From: Luteipulveratus mongoliensis
GTDB taxonomy: Bacteria; Actinomycetota; Actinomycetes; Actinomycetales; Dermatophilaceae
Length of the DNA: 64,000 bases
Direction: 5' to 3'
Assembly (NCBI RefSeq): GCF_001190945.1
Contig: NZ_CP011112.1
Location: 4,960,001-5,024,000 of the forward strand
Positions 38,730 through 47,096 of this stretch are shown piece by piece (the stretch's first letter is position 1; every line of letters starts with the position of its first letter). A model generated the notes under the pieces. That model saw only the letters and a program-made list of their open reading frames with translations, did no database searches and was not told the origin of the DNA. The translations under genes and the position numbers were made by a program.

Positions 38730-38969
38730 CTACAACGCGGCATCGAAGATCCACACTCCTCCGCCGTCCCGGCGTGCGATGTAGATCCGCCCATCCAGCC
38801 ACAGCCGCTGCACTATCGCCTCGTAGTCGATCTCGAGGTAATCGCTGAGCTGCTCGGCGTCGGCATGCTCGCTGTCCTGGACGACGAGCATCTGGTTGGC
38901 GATCGACTCGGCCCAGGCGCCCGGTGATTCCCAGGCTCCGAGGCAGGCGTCCTCGAAGCTGGCAAGCAT
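38730..38969 (-). CDS. Short ArdA-C-terminus-like antirestriction protein
   Basis: The protein has 79 residues and is acidic. SFEDACLGAWESPGAWAES, YLEIDYEAIVQRLW and the closing GGVWIFD reproduce the C-terminal part of ArdA-type antirestriction proteins (DNA mimics), which share an LGxxxS block and an IDYExxxRDL block followed by GxVF. Only this part is present, without the N-terminal ArdA domains. It resembles the 121-residue protein upstream in the same operon. It may be a shortened DNA mimic or an inhibitor of host restriction during transfer. Confidence 0.6.
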   Translation of the reverse strand: MLASFEDACLGAWESPGAWAESIANQMLVVQDSEHADAEQLSDYLEIDYEAIVQRLWLDGRIYIARRDGGGVWIFDAAL

Positions 38970-38982
38970 GCCGGGATCGCCG

Positions 38983-39381
38983 TCATGGAGTTGTGCCCCA
39001 GAAGGCGTACGCGTCGCCGTGCTGGCGGATGCCGCGGGCGACTGTGGCGATCATGTCGAGTGGATCTTCGGGCTCAGGGATGAAGTCGCCGAAGTCTTCG
39101 GCCGCTGAGATGTGCACAGCTGTGGCGCCGAGCTCTGGTTGGCGAGTCAGCAGGTCGCGGGCGGAGCGTTCAAGCTCGATGCTTTCGACGGCGGCATAGA
39201 CCCATTCGCTGTTCGTCTCGCTTGGTGCCTCTATCGCTGGGGTCAGGCGGATCCGTGGGTAACGCTGCAGCAGAGCTTCGCGCTCAGCGCCGCCCTGCTT
39301 GTCAGGCGACGGGTCGGGGTGCGGCTCTGAGTTGTGCTCGTGGCGGCTAACGCCATTTGGTGTGGGCGGCCGTTCGCTCAT
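38983..39381 (-). CDS. Acidic protein of the anti-restriction operon, unknown
   Basis: The protein has 132 residues. The first 40 residues are disordered and Pro-rich; the remainder is acidic (SAAEDFGDFIPEPEDPLDM) with alternating strands and helices. It overlaps the upstream ArdA-like gene by 4 bp (ATGA) and is followed 13 bp later by the second ArdA-like gene, so all are co-translated. High acidity would fit a DNA-mimic role, but no family was recognised. Confidence 0.6.
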   Translation of the reverse strand: MSERPPTPNGVSRHEHNSEPHPDPSPDKQGGAEREALLQRYPRIRLTPAIEAPSETNSEWVYAAVESIELERSARDLLTRQPELGATAVHISAAEDFGDFIPEPEDPLDMIATVARGIRQHGDAYAFWGTTP

Positions 39382-39743
39382 GACCGTGTCTCCAGGTCAT
39401 GGTCGGTCGCGAACACCCAGACGCCGCCTGCGGGGTTGCTGATCATAGTGATGTCGCCGGCGTTCCAGCGGTCGGCCGCGAACTGCGCGGCATCGAACTT
39501 GATGTACCCGCTGAGCAGCGTCCCGACCTTGGCCCCGATGGTCTCGAGGACGCCGGCCTCGTCAATGGCCGACCGCGCCCAGTCGGCGCCCGAGGCGTAG
39601 GCGCCGAGGAAGCACTCGTCGAAGGCAGCGTCTGCCTCGGGGCTGTCGCCGTACCGGCTGCGCCAGTAGCAGTGAGCCTCGTCCTTCTCCGGTGAGTTAT
39701 CGCGCGGACCGCGTTCATGATTGGTGGGATTGTTCTCGTGCAT
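39378..39743 (-). CDS. ArdA-C-terminus-like protein with N-terminal extension
   Basis: The protein has 121 residues. About 35 charged N-terminal residues precede AAFDECFLGAYASGADWARS, YIKFDAAQFAADRW and GGVWVFATD, matching the 79-residue ArdA-like protein and the C-terminal region of ArdA. The start ATG at 39743 overlaps the MT-A70 methylase 3' end by 29 bp. It is probably an antirestriction protein expressed early when the element enters a new host. Confidence 0.6.
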   Translation of the reverse strand: MHENNPTNHERGPRDNSPEKDEAHCYWRSRYGDSPEADAAFDECFLGAYASGADWARSAIDEAGVLETIGAKVGTLLSGYIKFDAAQFAADRWNAGDITMISNPAGGVWVFATDHDLETRS

Positions 39744-40347
39744 TGCTGCCTCCTTTCTGGTTACTGGTGGTCTGCTTCTCGTTGTTGCTCGCGGCGCGAC
39801 GTGCGGGCGGCGACCGCTCGCGTGGCTCCCCCGGCACGGGGTAGCCGGCGATACGGAGATCGCTGTCGATCTCGTTCCCCCAGGCATCCCAGCCGGGCTG
39901 GGGTCGCCGAGCGAACAGCTCGAGGTAGGGCCCGGGCGAGATTCGCTCGATGAGGGCGTACTGCTCTTCGGGCTTGTGTGAGTGGTCCTGAACGGGCGCC
40001 TGGATCCAGGTCGGTTGCGACCGGTAGGCGACGGGCGCGTCGCCCTTGGTGGCGAACAGCAGGTGCTCGGTGGAGTTCCGCAGGTAGTTGCCCAGACCCA
40101 GCCGGAACTTCACCCACGTCAAGGGTGACCGGACGGTAAAGCCCCAGGCTTCGGCGACGTCATAGCCGTGGCGGAGGGTGGCGTTGGTGACCCAGAGCCA
40201 CAGGTGGGCGTCGTCGGCGGCCAGGTCGGCGACCGGCATCGCCTTGATTCGCTCCAAACTCATGAGGTTGTAGTGCGCGACCGCGCCGCGAGCGCCTCTC
40301 TGCTGGATGTCCCAGGGAGGGTCGGCCAGGATCGTGCGATATCTCAT
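39715..40347 (-). CDS. MT-A70-family adenine methyltransferase
   Basis: The protein has 210 residues. The catalytic DPPW tetrad is in ILADPPWDIQQ at the N-terminus, with the SAM-binding LELFARRPQPGWDAWGNE near residue 170. No restriction nuclease or specificity gene is adjacent, so it is an orphan methylase. It may modify adenine in element DNA to evade host restriction, together with the ArdA-like proteins. It starts the minus-strand operon at 40.35 kb, divergent from the gene at 40390. Confidence 0.85.
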   Translation of the reverse strand: MRYRTILADPPWDIQQRGARGAVAHYNLMSLERIKAMPVADLAADDAHLWLWVTNATLRHGYDVAEAWGFTVRSPLTWVKFRLGLGNYLRNSTEHLLFATKGDAPVAYRSQPTWIQAPVQDHSHKPEEQYALIERISPGPYLELFARRPQPGWDAWGNEIDSDLRIAGYPVPGEPRERSPPARRAASNNEKQTTSNQKGGSNAREQSHQS

Positions 40348-40389
40348 GACCGCCTCCCGGCGTCGGTGCCCACGCGTAGCGTTCCTCGC

Positions 40390-40929
40390 GTGAGCTGGTT
40401 CACGACTGACCACATTGCGGTGCTGCTGTCGGTGGCAGCTGCCCTCGGTTCGCTAATCGGGTGGTGGCGTAACCGGAAAGCCGCGCTCGGTGCTGCGTCG
40501 GAGGCCGTCCAGGCACGCGCCGTTGCTGAACGTGCGACGTCGGCGGCAGAGCGATCCGCTGCTTCGCAGGACTCGATGGCGCAGTCGTTGCGCTTGCTGG
40601 CCGCGCGTACGGACCGAGTCGAAACGAGCCTTGATGAACTCCTGCCGACGCGCTCGCCCGACTGGGCGGTTACCCCGACAACCGGTCGGCACTTCCATGT
40701 CCACAACATCGGCAACGCGACGGCGTACGAGGTGCGGCTATCGTCGCCAACTGCCACGACGTTCGATCCCCCCGACCCGATCGCGGCCTGGCCGGTCGGT
40801 GTAGCGCGCGAGATCTTCGTGCTCGGATCACGGCTCACCGGTGTCCCAAAGTTGGAAATCGAATGGAAGCAGACGCCGGTGGCACCAGACACCGAGCACC
40901 GAGAGTTTCCGTTGGCGTCGAACTGGTAG
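40390..40929 (+). CDS. Single-TM protein with a coiled-coil and immunoglobulin-like domain
   Basis: The protein has 179 residues starting at GTG. An N-terminal TM (HIAVLLSVAAALGSLIGWW) precedes an Ala-rich coiled-coil (about 30-85). The C-terminal part has strands including HFHVHNIGNATAYEVRLSS, of an Ig-like or pilus-type beta domain. It lies on the plus strand inside the transfer region and converges on the Replic_Relax gene. Function is unknown. Confidence 0.55.
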   Translation: MSWFTTDHIAVLLSVAAALGSLIGWWRNRKAALGAASEAVQARAVAERATSAAERSAASQDSMAQSLRLLAARTDRVETSLDELLPTRSPDWAVTPTTGRHFHVHNIGNATAYEVRLSSPTATTFDPPDPIAAWPVGVAREIFVLGSRLTGVPKLEIEWKQTPVAPDTEHREFPLASNW

Positions 40930-40936
40930 AGGACGC

Positions 40937-41926
40937 TCATAACGCACCTCCAGTCGACAGCGTCTGCTGGAGCGACTCGGCGGTCGCGAAGCGGAACAGC
41001 AGCGGGTCGAGGCGCCCGAGCCGGTGGACCCGGCCGGTGAGCGCCAGGACGCGACTGGCTGCTCGCTCACTGTCGAAGATCCACAGCACCAGTGGGAAGC
41101 TACCGCCGGTATCGGCCTGTTCGAGGCCGCTGCGCCGGTAGGTCTCGTACGCCTCGCACTTGGCGACCAGGGTCGGGATCGACTCGGTACCGAGGTCGAC
41201 CTCGATGAACCAGCGGTCCTCAAAGACGCCTTCCGTGTCCTGGCCGCGGATGACTGCGGCCAGATCTGGTTGGAGCTGTTGCCGTTCCCCGCCGAGCCCT
41301 GGGTAGTTGCGACTGGCCGCGCCCTCGATGGCGACATCGGCCGTCGCGTGCATGTTCCGCGCGACAGCGAGCACGATGAGATGCGCGTCAGCGATCGCCA
41401 GGGTGTGCTTCAGGAACCGTGTCGTCGGGTCATGCCGTCGGTAGCGGTCGCTGCGTCCGGTCAGGACTCGGTAGCCGGCGCCGGTCAGGTGCCAGGTGGA
41501 GATCGCCGAGCCGGCCGTCAGACCGCCGACCCGGCGTCCATCGACGGCGCGGATCAGTTGTTCGCGCTCCAGCCGGGCCAGCGCTCGGCGAGCCACGCGT
41601 TCGCTCGTGGCCACGTTGGCGTGGTCAGCGAAGTGGAACTGAGCGATCTGGCGACTGGTCTGGAAGCGGTGCTCAAGCAGGCCTGCCAGGACGGCTCGAT
41701 CTCGTTCCAGGAGCTCGGCCCGTATCTGCTGGCGGCGGCGCTTGCCGACGTAGCGGCTGGGTCGGGTCGGTGGGTTCTTCGCCTGTGAAACTGGCGAAGT
41801 ATTCGCGTCCCGAAATGGCTGGGATGCGGCTGTGGTCTGCGGGGATGTGGAATAGGAGTGAGGGCCGGTAGGACGGTCGGGAGGACAAGTGGAGTCAGAC
41901 GATGAGGATGGGTTTCGGGTCGTCAT
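40937..41926 (-). CDS. Replication-relaxation (Replic_Relax) family protein
   Basis: The protein has 329 residues. A winged-helix region (about 70-150) contains LLEHRFQTSRQIAQFHF and STWHLTGAGYRVLTG. A C-terminal alpha/beta part (about 160-310) has IEVDLGTESIPTLVAK, the acidic-residue pattern of the Replic_Relax family. The family is found in actinobacterial plasmids and ICEs and is thought to act in relaxation or replication initiation. Its start overlaps the VirD4-like stop by 4 bp. Confidence 0.83.
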   Translation of the reverse strand: MTTRNPSSSSDSTCPPDRPTGPHSYSTSPQTTAASQPFRDANTSPVSQAKNPPTRPSRYVGKRRRQQIRAELLERDRAVLAGLLEHRFQTSRQIAQFHFADHANVATSERVARRALARLEREQLIRAVDGRRVGGLTAGSAISTWHLTGAGYRVLTGRSDRYRRHDPTTRFLKHTLAIADAHLIVLAVARNMHATADVAIEGAASRNYPGLGGERQQLQPDLAAVIRGQDTEGVFEDRWFIEVDLGTESIPTLVAKCEAYETYRRSGLEQADTGGSFPLVLWIFDSERAASRVLALTGRVHRLGRLDPLLFRFATAESLQQTLSTGGAL

Positions 41927-44217
41927 TTCCGCTCCTCCCGTTCCGCATCTCTGTCCGTTGTCCCGTCAGTCCGTCCGTGTTCCAGCACCGCTGGCGGAGC
42001 TGGTTGGAGCGCCGTTTGGCCGTGTCCGGTGCGGCGTCGGCCCAGCGCGGGTGTTCGCCCCGCCGGGTTGTGTTCGGCGCCGTCCGGGGCGGACGTGGGC
42101 ACGTTCGGCCCGACAGTGGTTGGGTCGCCGGCCGGGTTCGCGGAGTGCGAGCGCGACCGGTCGAGCAGGCCGAGGAGGTCGGCTTCGATGTCGTCCAGCG
42201 CTTGGCCGTACTGAGCTTCGGAGTGGGTCTGGACGTCTTCCCAGGTGTGCGTCGCGGCAGGGAGTGCTTCGGTGGTCAGTGAGACCCAGGGCGTGTTGCT
42301 GTTGGCGGCCAGGATCTTGGCGTACGCGTGGTAGGCAGGCAGTGAGTCGAAGTCGTCCTGGGTGAGCTGTCGGTCACCGGCGGCGACAGCGCGCGCGTCG
42401 GCCTTGCTGAGGTGGAAGAAGATCTTGGTGCGGGTATTAGCCTCGATGTCCTCAAGCAGCCCGCCGAGCTGGTTGCGGTGCTGGTGTGCCGCCGTGATTG
42501 ACATGCCAAGTCCACGGGCTTGGGCGAGCGCGTCGGCCAAGGAGCCGGGCAGGCGCAGGTAGTCCTGGACTTCGTCGATGTAGACGAATACCGGGTACCG
42601 CTGATCGGGTGGCACGGTGGTGCGCAGCAACGCGGTTTGCCACAGCTGAGAGACGACGAGCGATCCGAGCAGCTGGGCGGCTTCGGGGCCGATCGAGTCC
42701 TTGCCGAGCTTGACCAGGAAGATCTTCTTGGCGGTGAAGACGTCGCCGATCGAGAAGGCGGGCCGTCGTTGCCCGAACACGGCGCGCAAGGCGGGTCGGA
42801 GCATGACGGTGCGCAGCTTGTTCAGCAGCGGTCGGATGGCCTGCTCCCGAGCCTGATCGGACATGGCTTCGTAGCCGGCCCAGAAGGCGCCGAGCCCGAG
42901 CGGGTCCGCCTTGGCCTGATGGCCAGTGATCGAGCGTCGGAAGCCCGGATTGGTCAGCAGCAGCGGCACCATGACCAGCGACGCGTCTCCGCGGCGGGCA
43001 AGGGTGAGAACGGCGGCGTGCAAGATGTCGCTGCTGCGCGGTCCCATGGCCTCTTTGAACAGCGACTTGAAGACGGCGAGCACGGCGTCGGCCGCCAGAT
43101 CGGGAGCAACGCCGCTGATCGGGTTGAGACCAACCGGTCGCGAACCGCTCGGGTCGAGCACGACAACGTCATCGAGACGATCGGCCGGGATGCGCGCCAG
43201 CACGTCGTTGACCAGGTCGGTCTTCGGGTCGATGACCACGACGCCATCGCCGCGGCCGATGTCGTCAAGGGCCATCTGAGCGAGCAGGTTCGACTTGCCA
43301 ACTCCAGTCGGTCCAAGCACGTGGCGGTGCCGCAAAGCATCGGCCGGCGCCTGCGCGATCGGCCGTCGGATGTCTCGGGCCACGCTGGCCGTGGCCAGCC
43401 CGAACGGTGTGCCCTCAGATGGATGGACGGAGCGGGCGGGGAGCAACTTCGGGTGCCGCGGTGGCACACCCGGCAGCTCAGCCTTCGGGTCGACTGATGT
43501 TGGCCAAGCCAGCAGTGGCACCAGGTCGTCGACCGACAGCCAGAGCGGCCACAGAAACGGAGAGCTCGCGGTCGCGACCGAGCGTGTGCCGACCCGGCCG
43601 AGGGTGATCGCCATCTCCGGCGACTCCAGCCCGCGCAGAGCGGCACCGACCGAGCCGACCAGTTGTTTGGCGCGTGCCTCGGTACCGGAGCGCGCAGCGA
43701 TCCGGATGGCGCAGCCGAAGCCGTGCTGCCCGTGCCGCGTGGCTAGGTCAGCGGGCCGAGCGTCGGTGCGTTGCGGTGGCCGGTGTGGCCACGTCCGGGC
43801 ACCCAGCACCAGCTGGAAGCGAATGAGCTCGGTCGGTGAGACCTGGCTCAGCGCACCCAGCAGGGAACGCGTCACCGAGCTGGTCTCCGGGTCGGCCAGC
43901 GGCAGATGGCGACTACGCGACACCTTGACCTGCGCGGCGACTAACAGATCGCCGACGTCGGCGAACGTGTCGGAGGTCGCGCCGACCAAGGTGTCTGGCA
44001 GGTGGGTCGCGACGATGTGTGTCGCCTTACGCACCACCACGTCGTCATCGGCACCGATGCGCCAGCTGAGGCGTCCACCACGGGCGATTGCCTCGAGGAT
44101 GAGGCGCGGTTGGTTTGGCAGCGCGGCCAGCCCGACCAAGATGGCTCGGGCCGCTGCCGGCGCGATCGTTGACGGAAGATCCAGCTCGCGCCAGATGACT
44201 TTCCGAGCGGCGCTCAC
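41923..44217 (-). CDS. VirD4/TraG-type conjugative coupling ATPase
   Basis: The protein has 764 residues. Walker A GPTGVGKSN lies at about residue 302, followed by GVVVIDPKTDLVNDVLA, and Walker B VFVYIDEVQDYL at about 530. GMSITAAHQHRNQL is the RecA-like motif of VirD4/TraD ATPases. No N-terminal TM is evident. It probably pumps DNA in conjugation, receiving the nicked DNA from the Replic_Relax protein. The start overlaps the upstream small gene by 4 bp (ATGA). Confidence 0.88.
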   Translation of the reverse strand: MSAARKVIWRELDLPSTIAPAAARAILVGLAALPNQPRLILEAIARGGRLSWRIGADDDVVVRKATHIVATHLPDTLVGATSDTFADVGDLLVAAQVKVSRSRHLPLADPETSSVTRSLLGALSQVSPTELIRFQLVLGARTWPHRPPQRTDARPADLATRHGQHGFGCAIRIAARSGTEARAKQLVGSVGAALRGLESPEMAITLGRVGTRSVATASSPFLWPLWLSVDDLVPLLAWPTSVDPKAELPGVPPRHPKLLPARSVHPSEGTPFGLATASVARDIRRPIAQAPADALRHRHVLGPTGVGKSNLLAQMALDDIGRGDGVVVIDPKTDLVNDVLARIPADRLDDVVVLDPSGSRPVGLNPISGVAPDLAADAVLAVFKSLFKEAMGPRSSDILHAAVLTLARRGDASLVMVPLLLTNPGFRRSITGHQAKADPLGLGAFWAGYEAMSDQAREQAIRPLLNKLRTVMLRPALRAVFGQRRPAFSIGDVFTAKKIFLVKLGKDSIGPEAAQLLGSLVVSQLWQTALLRTTVPPDQRYPVFVYIDEVQDYLRLPGSLADALAQARGLGMSITAAHQHRNQLGGLLEDIEANTRTKIFFHLSKADARAVAAGDRQLTQDDFDSLPAYHAYAKILAANSNTPWVSLTTEALPAATHTWEDVQTHSEAQYGQALDDIEADLLGLLDRSRSHSANPAGDPTTVGPNVPTSAPDGAEHNPAGRTPALGRRRTGHGQTALQPAPPAVLEHGRTDGTTDRDAEREERK

Positions 44218-44510
44218 GCTGCTCCCCCGTCCGATGCATCGGACGCCGAGTCAGGATCCAAGGGTGCGGTACTTGCTGCCGAATCCGCCGTAGTCGCCTC
44301 CGCCTCTGCCTCGGCTTCTGCCATGGCCATAGCGATGACCGCTCGGGCAATCCGGTTCACGTCCGGCTTGTCTCGCAGCTCACCCCGTACGGAGATGTGG
44401 CGTTCACGGCCGCGACGGGATCGGCCGCTCGATGGGCGTTGAGAATCATGACGACTCTTCGGGGCCTGCGGGCGACGATTGGCGTGTGACTTCTTCCTGT
44501 TCTTGGGCAT
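44214..44510 (-). CDS. Small basic N-terminus/acidic C-terminus protein, unknown
   Basis: The protein has 98 residues. The first 45 residues are Arg/Lys/Ser-rich (RPSSGRSRRGRERHIS); the middle IARAVIAMAMAEAEAEAEA is helical, and the Ala/Asp tail is acidic. No family was recognised. AGGAGGG precedes the ATG. It lies under two palindromic operators and heads the VirD4-like ATPase operon. Confidence 0.55.
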   Translation of the reverse strand: MPKNRKKSHANRRPQAPKSRHDSQRPSSGRSRRGRERHISVRGELRDKPDVNRIARAVIAMAMAEAEAEAEATTADSAASTAPLDPDSASDASDGGAA

Positions 44511-44564
44511 GACGAATAAGCCCTCCTTTCTGTTCGTTGATTGGTTTGCTGTGCGACTTATGCG

Positions 44565-44582
44565 CGTTTCACATTGGAAACG
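44565..44582. promoter_or_regulatory. Operator palindrome CGTTTC-N6-GAAACG, copy 2
   Basis: Identical arms to the site over the XRE repressor promoter; spacer ACATTG. It lies about 55 bp upstream of the VirD4-like operon start (minus strand). Confidence 0.72.
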
Positions 44583-44602
44583 TTTCGCTGCGTCCTACTA
44601 TG

Positions 44603-44620
44603 CGTTTCGGCTCAGAAACG
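44603..44620. promoter_or_regulatory. Operator palindrome CGTTTC-N6-GAAACG, copy 3
   Basis: Identical arms; spacer GGCTCA. Its centre is 38 bp from copy 2, between the VirD4-like operon and the small-protein operon behind it. This gap (44511-44767) has no gene and reads as an AT-richer control region. Confidence 0.72.
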
Positions 44621-44767
44621 GTCAAGATTGATTGTGCATTTCACAACACCGGCTGGAACGTGCGCTCCAAAGAATTCTGAATGCCGCAGATATTGTCGGT
44701 GCCACAACAGAGCCGAAGTCGGTGCCGCAGGACCTGGCGGCCCTGCGAGGCAGCACGAGCAGGGCCG

Positions 44768-44989
44768 TCACCAGCCTCGGGTGCGACGCGCGACGAGCCA
44801 GCCACCGCCCAGTCCCCCGAGGATGAGCGCTCCGATGCAGAGCGGCACCCACACGGCGCAGATGATCTGCACCGCGCCGTAGAGCGCCATGGCACCGATC
44901 AAGACAGCGGTGCAGGCGCCCACCGCCCGGTCGAGCAGTCGCGTCGGGTTCGAGTCGTTGGCCATGGCTACTCGAACGGGTTGCGCCAT
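44768..44989 (-). CDS. Small membrane protein of the transfer region
   Basis: The protein has 73 residues. Two TM helices (AVGACTAVLIGAMALYGAV and LCIGALILGGLGGGWLVA) fill most of it, with a short basic C-terminus. An internal ATG at 44965 begins right after the preceding gene's stop, and is an alternative start. No family was recognised; such proteins may form part of the mating apparatus or its membrane anchor. Confidence 0.5.
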   Translation of the reverse strand: MAQPVRVAMANDSNPTRLLDRAVGACTAVLIGAMALYGAVQIICAVWVPLCIGALILGGLGGGWLVARRTRGW

Positions 44990-45198
44990 GACTGACCAGC
45001 GGCACGGTTCATCTGCCGCTTGGCGTCACGAGCTGCATCGGCAACATCTGCATCCGCCCGGTGCAGTTCGCGCAGCAGCCGGTGCTGCTGCTGTCGCTCT
45101 TGGTAGTCAACCCAGGCGGCGGTGGCGTGTACCGCGATGACGAACACCAGCACCAGAACGATGGCGAAGACGACCACGGATCCGAGGAACGTCACCAT
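44968..45198 (-). CDS. Small membrane protein with coiled-coil tail
   Basis: The protein has 76 residues. One N-terminal TM (about 4-28, VVVFAIVLVLVFVIAVH) is followed by a charged helix (RQQQHRLLRELHRADADVADAARDAK) shown here only in part. The overlaps with genes on both sides show that it belongs to the same message. Function is unknown. Confidence 0.5.
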   Translation of the reverse strand: MVTFLGSVVVFAIVLVLVFVIAVHATAAWVDYQERQQQHRLLRELHRADADVADAARDAKRQMNRAAGQSWRNPFE

Positions 45199-45470
45199 GG
45201 CTGGTCACCACCACGCGGTGTGCCCGGCTGCTCGAACCGACGCAAGTGCTCGCGCAACCGATCGTCACCGTGCGCCAGATGGTCGGCGTAGGCGCGCAGC
45301 TGTCCTGCCCGGACGACAGCATGCGGTTCGACATACCGGCTGGCCCTGAGGCGGTCACGCCCGTGCTGGCCACGCCGAAACCGCGCCAGACAGCCGGCCA
45401 GGTATCTGAACGCGATGACGACACAACCACCGGCAGCACCAGCCAACGCATCCGCCAATACGGAGTTCAC
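45192..45470 (-). CDS. Small membrane-associated protein
   Basis: The protein has 92 residues starting at GTG, which overlaps the preceding stop by 4 bp (GTGA). It has one hydrophobic N-terminal segment (VLADALAGAAGGCVVIAF), then a basic helical part rich in Arg and His. No family was recognised. Confidence 0.5.
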   Translation of the reverse strand: MNSVLADALAGAAGGCVVIAFRYLAGCLARFRRGQHGRDRLRASRYVEPHAVVRAGQLRAYADHLAHGDDRLREHLRRFEQPGTPRGGDQPW

Positions 45471-45772
45471 GACGGGAACTCCGATCCGAAGTTGCGCTGC
45501 ACCCGCTGCGCCTTGTCGACAAACCCAACCTCGATGCGGCTGAGCACTGCGTCGAGGATCGGATCGCCGTTCGCCAGCTGACGGCGATAGTTGTCGAGAT
45601 CCACCGCTCGCTCCATGATGCGGCCCGTCAGTGCCGCCTCCGCATCCACCTTGAGCCCGGCAAACTTCGTCTCGTTGACGAGGTTGGCCACCGCTCGAGC
45701 GTGCTGTCGCTCTGCCTTGCTCGGTACCAGGCCGTGGCGGTTGTCGGCCCAGCGCTCCAGTTCGTTTGACAT
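45467..45772 (-). CDS. Helical protein heading the small transfer operon
   Basis: The protein has 101 residues, almost all helical with no TM (for example ALTGRIMERAVDLDNYRRQL). It has GGAGGG upstream of ATG 45772. It is the first gene of the four-gene operon of small proteins. Function is unknown; a conjugation or nucleoid-type DNA-binding protein is possible but not shown. Confidence 0.5.
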   Translation of the reverse strand: MSNELERWADNRHGLVPSKAERQHARAVANLVNETKFAGLKVDAEAALTGRIMERAVDLDNYRRQLANGDPILDAVLSRIEVGFVDKAQRVQRNFGSEFPS

Positions 45773-45899
45773 TCGTTGTCTCCCTCCGGACCGGGAGCGG
45801 ATGTCACGTCGTTCGTGACTGTCGATCCGTGCTCCCGTGATCTGTCTGCAATCCTTCGATCACGAGCCGAAACGAGATAGGCGATGTGGAGGCCAGAAG

Positions 45900-46688
45900 T
45901 TGGACAGTGAATTCGACATCGCGGCCTCGCTCGAGCCGACGGGCTCAGTACCGGACCGAGCGCTGGCCGAGTTGAAGAAGCTGCGGGAAGGACGCGGGCT
46001 GACGGTCGATCGGATCGCACACTCGCCGAGTCTGTTGTCGGCTACCGGCACGAGCGACCCGGCCGAGGCGTTGGCGATCATCCGGGCTGCCCTGAGCGAG
46101 CTGGGCGACAACGACCGGGCCCGAGCGCTCAGGGTCGACTTCGGGCTCAACCTCGAGCAGGCAATCCTTCGGCCGCCAACCGGACGTGAGATCGACTACC
46201 TCGGCGACCGGCGCAGCGCGTACGCCACGATCCTCGGATACGACGTCAAGACTCTGAGCCGCTGGTCCGACAAGACGATCAGCGAGCTACGCGGGAAGCT
46301 CCTGACCGACCAATTCGACGGACGGATCATCGTTGCGGCGGGCGTGAAGCGACGGCGGGTCACCGGCGTCGAGGTCATGCAGTACGACCAGACCGACACC
46401 GAGCTCAGCCGTGGCAAAACTCTGGGCTTCAAGAACCCGGAGGACACGTCGCTACCACTTGTGCTCTACGGCTTCCCACGGGACTGGCGACCGATCTCCA
46501 TCGGCTTCGTCGTTGCCTTCCTCGACGAGGACTTCCCGCGTACAGTCTCGGCTCTTGTCGCGGACACGATCATCGACGTCGGGTTCGGCCATGAGCGGAC
46601 ACCGCTTGAGATTGATGACGGGATGGCGAGATGCCGCATCGACCGTCCGCGGCGAGATCAGCTATATGGGGTCTGGTGGGAGTGGTAG
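45900..46688 (+). CDS. Paralogue A of an unnamed family: helical N-terminus, beta-rich C-terminus
   Basis: The protein has 262 residues starting at TTG 45900, with GGAGG 9 nt upstream; the upstream GTG at 45837 is less likely. The N-terminal helical domain (about 1-130) includes LAELKKLREGRGLTVDRIA and YDVKTLSRWSDKTISEL. The C-terminal beta-rich domain ends in the distinctive LYGVWWEW. The same layout and ending (SGLAWDW) recur in the gene at 47.1-48.0 kb. No function is known; it is divergent from the transfer operon. Confidence 0.65.
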   Translation: MDSEFDIAASLEPTGSVPDRALAELKKLREGRGLTVDRIAHSPSLLSATGTSDPAEALAIIRAALSELGDNDRARALRVDFGLNLEQAILRPPTGREIDYLGDRRSAYATILGYDVKTLSRWSDKTISELRGKLLTDQFDGRIIVAAGVKRRRVTGVEVMQYDQTDTELSRGKTLGFKNPEDTSLPLVLYGFPRDWRPISIGFVVAFLDEDFPRTVSALVADTIIDVGFGHERTPLEIDDGMARCRIDRPRRDQLYGVWWEW

Positions 46689-47096
46689 CGCCTCTGCGCA
46701 TCCGGGTCCCGGCCGGGCCCGACCTCACTGTCGACCGAGAGACGCTCGAGCTACCTACCGCCGACCGCTCAACAGACCGTGGTCTTCCTACCCGCCGGCG
46801 AGGCAATCGAGCGCGCGATGAGCAGACGCTAGCGACCCGCCTTTCCGGCACTGCGCGACAACCACTAGTCAGGGCGGACTGCATCTGGCCGCCCAAGAGG
46901 GTGATGTCGCCCGTGGAACGGTTCCTTCCCAGACACCCAACCCGGCACGTCCTTCACGCATCTGAGTGGTCGAGTGATGTGGCGCCGACGCTAGGAACGA
47001 GCCGTGCGACGAAGCACGGAAGCACAAGAACTGGAGCGACTGACAAGCAGAATTGGAGCCAGGCGGCACTTACGTCCGACTCAGTCGGGGGAATTC

